Shown in pieces: positions 1 through 6,998 of a stretch of 10,953 bases of DNA. Under the pieces are notes generated by a model. It was given only the letters and a program-made list of their open reading frames with translations. It searched no databases and was not told where the DNA came from. The stretch comes from Collybiopsis luxurians FD-317 M1 (lineage: Eukaryota > Basidiomycota > Agaricomycetes > Agaricales > Omphalotaceae): NCBI GenBank assembly GCA_000827265.1, contig KN834761.1, positions 522,083 through 533,035 of the forward strand, written 5' to 3'. Within the stretch, counting starts at the first letter, position 1, and every line of letters begins with the position of its first letter. The position numbers and the translations under genes are program-made.

Positions 1-149
1 GAATCGCTTGTACATAATCAGAAAGTGTTCATTGCACATAGAATTTATAAAGGAATCAGTTGAGTGTCTAACTTCAACCTTTCACAAATTCTTTATGCAA
101 AAAGCCATATCCTCTGAGGACAGAGGGCCAATTATCATTCCCCACAAGA
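1..149. other. AT-rich flank, nothing recognised
   Basis: No open reading frame or family resemblance is visible. It forms the left flank of the candidate LTR. Its last bases (CAAGA) do not match the bases right of the LTR (GTGAT), so it gives no support for a target-site duplication. Confidence 0.5.
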
Positions 150-308
150 TGTCAGGAGCCATTCCTGTTTCAAGAAATTACTGGTAAATATTAAATAATT
201 ATTAGTAATATTTTCAGAGAGTAAAGATCTCTAGAGAACTCTCTGATAAGATAGAAAGGAGATTTAAGATTATTCTGCTTACTCATAGAGCTCAGGTCAT
301 ATTAAAAT

Positions 309-434
309 GAGTCAGATTGACTCTAAATGAATTAACTTGACTCAAAATGAGTCATGAATACTATAAAAGGCTAATGAAGCTTTTGAAAATTTTAAGTGGA
401 GTCAACTAGAGTCAATTGGAGTTGTTATGAGTCA
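309..434. promoter_or_regulatory. Cluster of seven TGACTC/GAGTCA motifs
   Basis: GAGTCA or its complement TGACTC occurs at 309-314, 318-323, 338-343, 349-354, 399-404, 409-414 and 429-434. This hexamer is the core bound by Gcn4/AP-1-type bZIP factors. The cluster straddles the TATA-like element of the candidate LTR, where enhancer sites would sit. Seven copies in 126 bp is far above chance. Binding itself is inference. Confidence 0.5.
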
Positions 435-642
435 AATTGCTTAAATAGGAAGTAATATAATTTTGTAATATAAATACTTGGGGATTTTTAGCCTAATAAA
501 AAAAATCTTCCCCCCCCATTCTTTACCTACTACTTAATATAAAGTTTACCTTACACTTACTTTCTAAGATCTTTGTGCAAGCTGTATCAGTGAATCCAGT
601 TGTGCAAGTTGGTTAGATTTAAGTTCTTAAGTCAAAGTCCAA

Positions 643-785
643 GTCAAGTTCTATTGTTTAAGCTAGCTAGACCCACTGAGAGGCTAGTAGTTTGAGCTAC
701 CATTTTATACTGTCAAGTTTATTATAGTCTAAGCAAGCTAGTCCCAGGGTGGTTAGTTGTTTTAGGCTCACATTTTACCAGTTAC
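643..785 (+). repeat. Diverged ~72-bp tandem duplication
   Basis: Two adjacent copies share the order GTCAAGTT..., AAGCTAGCTAGACCC or AAGCAAGCTAGTCCC, a GGTTAGT/GCTAGTAG stretch, and CATTTTA. They start near 643 and 713. They lie in the likely U5 part of the candidate LTR and are followed by several ACCAGT motifs (about 777-870). The copies are well diverged, so the duplication is old. Confidence 0.5.
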
Positions 786-1014
786 TGAAAGTTATATATT
801 AAGGAAAGTCCACCAAGTCAAGTTACCATTACCAAATACCAGTACCAACCAGTCTACAGTTTTACCAGTACTGAATTACACCCACTGATTACTTTAAAGG
901 CCAAATGAACTCACAGTCCTAGTTAGTGCCTTGCATCTTTACAATACCACATCTAACACACCTGCCTAACTGAACCCAGGTAGTAGTTTTTATTATACAC
1001 ACTGATACCTGACA

Positions 1015-1282
1015 GTGATGAGCCACAAAACTGTAGAGCTCTTTTGCAAAAAGGATGGGCTATTTCTTTCTGACATATATATAAATGTTTCAAAACATTG
1101 CTGCATTCCATGATTTTATCATTGGATTATTGTATACATTCAATTAATGGGAACAAACCTGACCATTCCCCAACCCTGCCCTGTATTGATTGTCTGGAAC
1201 TAACTTATCTATCACTAGGATCTGCATATACTGATTTCCTAAAAGGGACAGAGCATGGGGAGGGATGTCAGAGAAATTAAAT
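1015..1282. other. Non-coding spacer
   Basis: A short open frame (1098-1280) has no family resemblance and no coding-like composition. One notable element is TCCTAAAAGGGACA (1237-1250), which recurs exactly at 1719-1732 and suggests repeat-derived sequence. Confidence 0.4.
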
Positions 1283-1620
1283 ATGCATTATAATAAGGAT
1301 TGCATTATGGTCATTATGAAGGGGGAAAAAACAGCCAATGCTCAATAGATGTATTCATAAATGTTGGAACAGTTTCCTAAGGCCCAGCAGAGATGCCAGT
1401 TTTGAAAGAACAAGCTTGTCGCTGTTGCTACTTGCTTGGGAATATCAGGAGGATGTCGTGTGAATAAAATTTGTAATGCACCGGCCCTCAGCATAATGCC
1501 TGGTAATGCATCTTGCAAGCTGTTGTAATGTCATTATAATGGCCAATAAGGAGGCAGTCCAGTTACGGTCAGTTGTAAGGGCAATAATGCCATAAGGTGC
1601 CTTTGCATTATGGTCATTAC
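1283..1620. repeat. TGCATTA/TAATGCA-rich repeat block
   Basis: The 16-mer TGCATTATGGTCATTA occurs exactly at 1301-1316 and 1604-1619. Further TGCATTA (1284) and inverted TAATGCA (1474, 1504) copies lie between, with several ATAATGCC variants. The mix of direct and inverted short motifs suggests a degenerate MITE or other non-coding repeat. No coding potential is seen; minus-strand open frames here look spurious. Confidence 0.4.
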
Positions 1621-1808
1621 AATGCCTGATGGCTGCTTATGAGGATTTTTTAAAAGTTCCAACAGAGGGAGGGAGAAGTGGGCATCCTGTTTGCCAGATT
1701 TGGTCCCAAGATCCAATGTCCTAAAAGGGACAAGGTGGGAAGAAGCTGGCACCCCATATTGGCCCAATTTGGTTCCTGGGTATTACCAAGACCATAATTA
1801 TTAGCTGG

Positions 1809-1853
1809 ACTTGCTATAGCAAGTGTTTGTAAACAACCATAATACTTGCTATA
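1809..1853. repeat. 16-bp palindrome with partial second copy
   Basis: ACTTGCTATAGCAAGT (1809-1824) is a perfect palindrome. Its left half, ACTTGCTATA, recurs at 1844-1853. The pair lies just upstream of the ankyrin block, where homology to ankyrin units begins abruptly, so it may mark an insertion or rearrangement boundary. Confidence 0.5.
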
Positions 1854-1886
1854 ACCATTCTTTTATTACAATATCATTGTTCTGAA

Positions 1887-2597
1887 CTCAATGCACTCCA
1901 TGCAGCACTGTTGAGAGGTAATGAAGCAGTTGTCAAGTTGCTGCTTAAAAATGGTGCAGATGTGAATGCCCAGGGCAGTTTCTATGGGAATGCACTCCAG
2001 GCAGCTGTACTGAGAGGCAATGAAGCTGTTGTCAAGTTGCTGCTTGAAAATGGTGCAGATATGAATGCACAGGGTGGTAAATATGGGAATGCACTCCAGG
2101 CAGCTGCACAGGAAGGCAATAAAGCTCTTGTCAAGTTGTTGCTTGAAAATGGTGCAGATGTGAATGCACAGGGTGGTAGATATGGGAATGCACTCCAGGT
2201 AGCTGTACAGAGAGGCAATGAAGCTATGTGTAGAGAGGCAGAGAAGCTGTTGTCAAGTTGCTGCTTAAAAAATGGTGCAGATGTGAATGCTCAGGGTGGT
2301 GAATATAGGAATGCACTCCAGGCATCTGCACTGAGAGGCAATGAAGCTGTTGTCAAGTTGCTGCTTGAAAATGGTGCAGATGTGAATGCCCAGGATGGTT
2401 TCTATGGAAATGCACTTCAGGCAGCTGTACAGAGAGGCAATGAAGCTATTGTCAAGTTGCTGCTTGAAAATGGTGCAGATGTGAATGCCCAGAGTGGTTT
2501 CTATGGGAATGCACTTCAGGCAGCACTGTTGAGAGGTAATGAAGCAGTTGTCAACTTGCTGCTTGAAAATGGTGCAGATCCATCACGTCAAACCTAA
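1887..2597 (+). CDS. Ankyrin-repeat protein, C-terminal part (probable tail of a fungal NLR/ankyrin gene)
   Basis: The frame is open from 1833 to the TAA at 2595, and ankyrin homology begins at about 1887 (NALHAALLRGNEAVVKLLL). An incomplete first unit is followed by six units, starting at 1974, 2073, 2172, 2295, 2394 and 2493, with consensus G-x-YGNALQAA-x-RGNEA-VVKLLLENGADVNAQ. This is the classic ankyrin core (hydrophobic helices, NGADVN turn) in the version found at the C-terminus of fungal NACHT-ankyrin NLRs, where the repeats are thought to sense ligands. There is no ATG at the 5' edge and no N-terminal or NACHT part upstream, so this is a 3' exon or a truncated relic. The third full unit is 41 residues because of two compensating indels. 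The chain ends in ADPSRQT. The family is clear; whether it is expressed is not. Confidence 0.85.
   Translation, partial: LNALHAALLRGNEAVVKLLLKNGADVNAQGSFYGNALQAAVLRGNEAVVKLLLENGADMNAQGGKYGNALQAAAQEGNKALVKLLLENGADVNAQGGRYGNALQVAVQRGNEAMCREAEKLLSSCCLKNGADVNAQGGEYRNALQASALRGNEAVVKLLLENGADVNAQDGFYGNALQAAVQRGNEAIVKLLLENGADVNAQSGFYGNALQAALLRGNEAVVNLLLENGADPSRQT
1974..2594 (+). repeat. 99-bp tandem repeats encoding ankyrin units
   Basis: Six consecutive units have period 99 bp, except the third (2172-2294, 123 bp). Blocks such as GTCAAGTTGCTGCTTGAAAA and AATGGTGCAGATGTGAATGC recur with hardly any change. Similarity at DNA level, including third codon positions, points to recent duplication or gene conversion. 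The first and last units share the variant TTGAGAGGTAATGAAGCAGT, which the other units lack. Confidence 0.9.
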
Positions 2598-4020
2598 AGT
2601 GAAAACTAATGCCCAAGCTCATCAAACTTGTGAAATTGTAACACTTTTGGTCAAACTCCTGTTGTTTTTGATTCCATTTAAAATAATGCTGTAAATGTTA
2701 TATTGGAAAGGGTTTTGTGTAGTGATGCATAGACATGTCTGCTCATGTGATTGTGATGGGTGTCCTGTGGCAAAACAGTATAAGTATTCACAGAAGCATA
2801 ACCACTAAAGGTAACCCACTATACTTCCGTGTGGGTATCTATGTGCAGTCGGGTTATCCTTTTTCTATACTTCTTTTATCCTATTCTATTTTCCATCTCT
2901 CTAGTATTTATAGTAGTTCGAATTTGTATGTGTCCCTCAGAACTCATGTATGGATTATTCTATTTGATAACCCAGTTGCTGACAAACAACCCCCAGCAAC
3001 TGCGAAAGACTAACTGACTGCTGGTCACTCTGGAAAATGGCTGTTGTAACACCCAATGTGCCAAATTTTCAGAATTCACTAAGTACTAGCTGCTGTTGTT
3101 AGTGATGACAGTGCAAGATCAAGTTTACATGCTGCTTCATCTTCTGTTGCTATTGTTGCCACCTCCATGTGGATAGACTCAGTCGCTGCACGCTGATATG
3201 ACTGCTGTCATACCATATACTTTTCCGAGCTTGGCTCCTCATCAGAGACAACTACAAGTCTATAAAATGTACAGATTCACCTTATAGTCTGGCAGTGAGT
3301 AGAGTCATACTCTCAGTACAGTGATTATAGAATCCCTTAGTTTAATTCTATACTAGCCAAGTCAAAGGGACTTAGTGTTTTTCCAAGTGTATCTGACTAG
3401 ACTTGCATGAGAATTGATCAGTGACAGTGTGCAGGGTTATATGTTCATGGTGCCACAATGGTCAGGACTGTGTCCAACAATATCTTTTATATGTAAAAGA
3501 AATAAGGAAAAATAGAAAATAAGGAAGGGAAATACAATCATCCTAATCCAGTACCTTGCACACCCTTCCTGATATCTGCACAGAAGCATAAAGACTTCAG
3601 AGCAACTCAGGATGCCCTACTACACAACCACATGTTCAAATGCATCCTACATATCCAATTCTTTGTTCTTGACATAGTTGAACAGTAAAATATTCTTGTT
3701 ACAAAACCCAAAACACTTAAATTTGACAACATCCAGAACTCTGTAATGCTGGGATTATAATGAACACAGGATTTGTTGAGAGGTATATGATTGACCCAAG
3801 CTGAAATTGACATGGGAAGTCCATTGGGCTCAATGGAACATGACCATGGGAAAATTTTTTTGATTGTAGACAGTTCACAGTGACACATGTGATTTGCTTT
3901 AAAAGCTAAAATCTGTGAATACTATTTCAGCTAAATAAATGTTTCTTTTGTGTATTTACACAAGATTAATACTTCACTATGTGTTTGTAATATAATTTTG
4001 TATGATTTGTATGATTTATA
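2598..4020. other. 1.4-kb stretch without a recognised gene
   Basis: Open frames on plus (2735-3013, 2829-3017) and minus (3607-3888) are short, rich in I/S/F/Y or C/W, and match no family I know. The first 100 bp would hold the 3' untranslated part of the ankyrin gene. A stretch at 3085-3195 can be read as an Ala/Ser/Val-rich peptide in one frame but ends in a stop and is unsupported. I see no transposon ends. Confidence 0.5.
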
Positions 4021-4034
4021 ATATTTCTGCTCCA

Positions 4035-4052
4035 GGGATCCTTTGGGATCCC
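4035..4052. repeat. Short hairpin GGGATCC-TTT-GGGATCCC
   Basis: GGGATCC (4035-4041) pairs with GGATCCC (4046-4052) around a short loop. It opens a locally GC-richer island (4030-4220) in AT-rich surroundings and sits just left of the larger inverted repeat. Confidence 0.6.
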
Positions 4053-4105
4053 CAGAGACCCCTTAAAGGCACTTCAGGAATACTCAGAAATCTCTCAGGG
4101 AGCTT

Positions 4106-4200
4106 GAAGGTCTCTAGGATTATGGCCATAGCCTAGGCTGCCCAGGCTATCCAAAGCTCCTAGGGGTGCCTAGGCTAAGGCCAAATTCCTAGAGACCTTC
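4106..4200. repeat. Long inverted repeat / hairpin, MITE-like
   Basis: GAAGGTCTCTAGGA (4106-4119) and TCCTAGAGACCTTC (4187-4200) are perfect 14-bp inverted arms. Pairing continues inward with few mismatches through TGGCC and TAGCCTAGGC on the left against GCCTAGGCTAAGGCC on the right, so each arm is about 35 bp around a central 25-bp loop. A nested pair, ATAGCC/GGCTAT, lies at the centre. The transcript would fold into a strong hairpin. No target duplication or coding is visible. Confidence 0.75.
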
Positions 4201-4241
4201 AGGGTACCTCGGCTAATCTGGGCCAAGGGTAGTTTTCCTGA

Positions 4242-4460
4242 TGGAACACTCTAATGAATACTATTGTATTCTAAATGTACAAAACTCAAATTCAAACCTG
4301 CCTGTAATCAAGTGAATACAACTTGGACTCAATGTATACAAAGTTTACAAAATTTGTAATCCTCATTGAACAACCTAATGAACACTATGGTATTCAAAAC
4401 TCAAAGTTAACCTGCCCTTTACTAACTTGTATACAACTCAAACCTAAGTGTATACAACCA
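4242..4460 (+). repeat. Diverged 124-bp tandem repeat with TGTATACA motifs
   Basis: Copy 1 (from 4242) and copy 2 (from 4366) share in order: GAACA, CTAATGAA[T/C]ACTAT, GTATTC, AAAACTCAAA, AACCTGCC and TGTATACAA. Copy 2 is shortened by internal deletions. The 8-bp palindrome TGTATACA occurs four times: 4333, 4428, 4449 and 4481. The open frame at 4323-4529 runs through the repeat and is not a credible gene. Confidence 0.65.
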
Positions 4461-4723
4461 AGGTGGCCTCTAACTAATGCTGTATACAAACTGTGTATGC
4501 TTCAATCTGACATTGGTGAGATACTCTAAGTTAGAAAGTTGTTTTAAATAATTTTAAATAATTTTTTCGAGGACGGTATCACTCTCCTTATATGGTAAAT
4601 GACCAAATAAGGAAAATATATTCAAACAAATTCATTGAAATTTACAGAAGCAGTTTGAACTGTTCATTAAAGACAGCTCTTTTCCTCTTTGCTCTAAGCT
4701 CTTAGATGCCTTCATATCCTTGA

Positions 4724-5344
4724 GTTCCTTCTCCCACATCTTTTGCACTACCATCAAAGAATGAGAATAATAATGCAATTTTGGAGAATAGGGTTCCTAT
4801 CAAGACGAGAGGGTACCAGCAGGAAATGCTTGACAAGAGTTTGCAGAGGAATATCACATCATTTTGCTGTTTTATGTTTGAAGCACAAAAGTGGATGGGA
4901 ACTTGAAAAAGTGTGTTTTTCCAAGTAATTTCTTTTTTTTTATTTTACTTTTGTCTACAGCTCTCATCATTTCTAACTCCCACTGTTGCTGTGTAATGTG
5001 ATCAAAGATGCCCTTCTGTCTCTGTTGGCCTCATCTCAGGAGCTCTAGCCCTGGAATAATTGGAAGGATGCTTCCCTGAGTCATGGTTTCTACTCCACAG
5101 GCCCTTCTTGATGCCCTGCACCCTGGCTATATCTTGATGGATGTCAATATTGGTTTGATCATTCTCAATGAGGCTCACCATGCCATCAATAATGATTCAT
5201 ATAACTGAATCATGCAAGAGTCATATCACAAGTTGTCCATGAGTGATCTTAGCCCTACTGGGGCCAGAGAAGGATGTAAAGGTGAATGATTATGGGTCTT
5301 ACTATGAGTCCTATTTTTGGTGGAAATGTCAATAAAGCTTTCTG
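4724..5344 (+). other. Dicer relic: helicase domain 1
   Basis: Frame 2 gives an N-terminal stretch ending TRGYQQEMLDKSLQRNI (4805-4855), the Q-motif region. At 4855 the reading jumps one frame to HHFAVLCLK (4857 on), which in Dicers lies directly after the P-loop; the expected ALDTGSGKT is missing. After an intron-like gap come FLTPTVA (motif Ia, 4970-4990) and SVGLISGA (5021-5044). Then frame 1 gives STPQALLDALHPGY and LIILNEAHHA (5155-5184), the DEAH-like motif II with Asp replaced by Asn. The motif GLTMSPIFGGNVNKAF (5295-5342) closes the domain. Both nucleotide-binding motifs are therefore lost. Confidence 0.85.
4925..4960 (+). other. Intron-like gap in helicase relic
   Basis: GTAATT at 4925 is followed by a T-rich tract (4931-4957) and TACAG at 4960. 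The gap falls between a peptide that resembles the residues after the P-loop and the motif Ia peptide FLTPTVA. At 36 bp it is shorter than a normal fungal intron and the two sides are out of frame, so it is probably an intron shortened by decay. Confidence 0.5.
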
Positions 5345-5404
5345 GTAAGTCAAGTCAATGCCATTCTTTATTGCGTTGGCATTGAGTTCTTACTTCCATC
5401 AAAG
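5345..5404 (+). other. Intron-like segment after GLTMSP motif
   Basis: A consensus donor, GTAAGT, sits at 5345 right after NKAF. Dicer homology resumes at about 5401-5407 (ETNPVSV-x-VSP), where CAAAG and AAGAG offer acceptors. Neither joins the frames exactly, so the acceptor is uncertain. Confidence 0.5.
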
Positions 5405-5832
5405 AGACAAATCCAGTTTCAGTCATTGTATCTCCCCAGCAAACCCACTCTGAACTTGTCAAATATGTCCACTGTTCAATGTTCAAACACATTGTCTACA
5501 ACCTGCCTCTCCCCCTTCTCCACCAACCTTGCTGCACTCAAACACACATCCAACAGGCTCAACATTGAAATGAGCCCTACATTCAATCTCTCCAAAACCA
5601 GCTCTCCCACAAGGCACCCAGTACCCCTGAGTACATGCATCTGGACCAGAGACTGTCAAACACAATTGCGAACCAACAGATAAGCTGAATCTGCATCATC
5701 CTTCCCTGGGCATGCTTGACGTGAGGATAGAGCCTGTACACATCAGATAAGGAGGTGCCAGAGTACACAACAAGGCTGTTTCGGAGTATTAGTGGGTCAA
5801 AGATGAAGTGGGATGATGTGTATGATTTGGCA
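5401..5832 (+). other. Dicer relic: linker after helicase 1 and fragment before PAZ
   Basis: Frame 1 gives SELVKYVHCSMFKHIVYN (5449-5502). Frame 2 gives STNLAALKHTSNRLNIEM (5519-5572). Frame 1 resumes with the TPEY-x-x-LDQRLSNTIANQQ block (5578-5685). These match the segment between the two helicase halves of Dicers. After a scrap near 5700 (LPWACL) the sequence jumps to EYTTRLFRSISGSKMKWDD (about 5758-5820), which belongs near the region before PAZ. Several hundred residues (helicase C and the dimerisation domain) are missing at the junction around 5690-5730. Confidence 0.75.
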
Positions 5833-5894
5833 TAATGAAGATGGGATCCACAGGAAGCCAAATTCCTGGAGCAGTATCCTCACTACAATGATGT

Positions 5895-6365
5895 GTGAAT
5901 TCAATATCTTTATCTTCAAGTCTGCCCTTTCCACCCTCTCACCAATTTTCTCTTACCCCATCTGGCTGGACCCGCACCTCCACCCCTGTCTCTCTTCATC
6001 TTACCCCAATACTCAAGTATTTCCTCATATCCCAAACCAAAACCTTCTACACCTTCCTCATCCCCTCCATCCTCTGTGCAATCATTCTCAACCCCACTGC
6101 TGACTCTCTCCACTCCCTTCCCTTCACTGACCAATCTGTCATCTCCATGATCCCCAACTCTCTCTGCATCACTGCCCTCTCTGCTCCTGTCTTGTAGGAG
6201 CCCAAGAATTATCAATGGCTTGAGCTGTTGGGTGATATGGTGTTGAGACTGGTGCAGCTATTGGGAGTATCCATTTGGCCAGAGGGATATTTGATGAAGA
6301 AGAAGGACCATATGATGCTGGTAAAGGAGAGTGTGATGAGGAGGTTATATACGTGGTTATTTGGG
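5895..6365 (+). other. Dicer relic: approach to and first half of RNase IIIa
   Basis: A single frame runs from 5895 to the donor at 6365, interrupted only by TAG at 6195. The lead-in includes FLIPSILCAI and ITALSAPV, matching the LLPSIL and ITAPSA blocks before RNase IIIa. After the stop come NYQWLELLGDMVLRL (6207-6251) and WPEGYLMKKKDHMM (about 6276-6317). The E and D of the E-x-LGD signature are kept (6222-6236). PAZ, expected before this block, is absent. The 5900-6190 part is strikingly pyrimidine-rich on the plus strand, owing to Ser, Pro and Leu codons. Confidence 0.85.
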
Positions 6366-6422
6366 GTATGTAGAGGTGGTGATTCTGGTGTTGATGGTGA
6401 AATCTGATAATGTGTTTTTTAG
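6366..6422 (+). other. Surviving intron in Dicer relic
   Basis: GTATGT donor at 6366, CTGAT branch-like element near 6404, and TTTTTTAG acceptor at 6422 give a 57-bp intron. Removing it joins TWLFG to ISHLQNKWELLYIA in frame, as expected where RNase IIIa continues into the K-W-x-P-type segment. Confidence 0.75.
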
Positions 6423-6998
6423 ATCAGTCACTTGCAAAACAAATGGGAGCTGTTGTATATTGCGATGATTGCTTCTGTGCCAATGGAGGAGTTGTCTAAG
6501 TCTAGCTAGACACAGGTGAATCTGGATACTACACAAAATCTGCAAGAGGATAGCACCGTGACCTTACCAGACCCATCTGCAGACAATTAAAGGTCAAATG
6601 AAATGGCAGTGGAGATAATAGAGAGGGAAAGACAAAGAGGAAAAAGCAGAAGAAAAAGAGTGTACTGGAGCTTTTGACTAAAGGCAAGTTGCCCTTATTT
6701 ATGATGCTTTCTGCTAATTGACTGTTGTACCCTAGTACTTGTGGCCATTGTCAAATTGCTCATTGGCACTGCCTATGTTCATGGGAATCTCTCTTTCAGC
6801 TACAAGAGTCAAGGCTTCCCCTTCCCAACTGTATATCAGAAATCCTGTGCAATAACCTCTGTATCCTCTGATGAAGTTCAGTCCCTGACCAATTTTTCAG
6901 TTTGGAAATGCTCATCTGGTACACCTTCTGTACTTGACTATTGTTCATTGAAGCATTTGCTTCTGTCATGTCAAGAGGAAGGAATTTCTTGGATGTGA
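6423..6998 (+). other. Dicer relic: linker and second half of RNase IIIa
   Basis: After the intron the frame reads HLQNKWELLYIAMIASVP, then a TAG, then an Asp/Thr/Gln-rich insert and a purine-rich, Lys/Glu-coding stretch (6600-6662), typical of the variable loop inside fungal Dicer RNase IIIa. Across the next intron, ELLTK joins VLVAIVKLLIGTAYVHG (6736 on). The family pattern there is LADVVEALIGAAYLHG, so the two metal-binding residues D and E are replaced by A and K. Downstream residues up to 6998 are the degraded connector to RNase IIIb. Confidence 0.8.
6684..6735 (+). other. Surviving GC-AG intron in Dicer relic
   Basis: The donor reads AAAG|GCAAGT, the branch-like CTAAT is near 6713, and the acceptor is CCCTAG at 6735, giving 52 bp. 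Splicing yields T-K-V-L-V-A-I-V, exactly in frame with the RNase IIIa motif. The GC donor may be a natural GC-AG intron or a decayed GT site. Confidence 0.7.

Larger units (their letters stand above)
150..1014 (+). mobile_element. Candidate solo LTR of a retrotransposon
   Basis: The 865-bp block starts TGTCAGG and ends CCTGACA, a perfect 7-bp terminal inverted repeat in the TG...CA form of LTRs. Inside, a TATA-like element (CTATAAAAGG, 361-370) is followed about 130 bp later by an AATAAA polyadenylation-like signal (about 494-499), the order expected of U3-R-U5 in plus orientation. There is no protein coding inside. Against it: the five bases on each side do not form a target-site duplication, and no TGG-type primer-binding site follows position 1014. 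A solo LTR with an eroded or rearranged flank would explain this, but the terminal repeat could also be coincidence. Confidence 0.5.

Noticed and set aside
1974..2594. Regular repeats considered as CRISPR-like
   Set aside because: Units are head-to-tail coding repeats without unique spacers, in a eukaryotic context.
2905..2930. tRNA B-box-like AGTTCGAATTTG
   Set aside because: No matching A box or cloverleaf upstream.
2735..3017. Two overlapping plus-strand open frames with hydrophobic segments
   Set aside because: Composition is driven by T-rich DNA; no start context, motif or family resemblance.
3607..3888. 93-codon minus-strand open frame, considered as retroelement fragment
   Set aside because: No gag, protease, reverse transcriptase or integrase motif could be found in it or around it.
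5483..6215. Minus-strand open frames (5483-5665, 5583-5861, 5916-6215), one Gly/Glu-rich
   Set aside because: They are antisense shadows of the Dicer relic; Gly/Glu richness mirrors the pyrimidine-rich plus strand.
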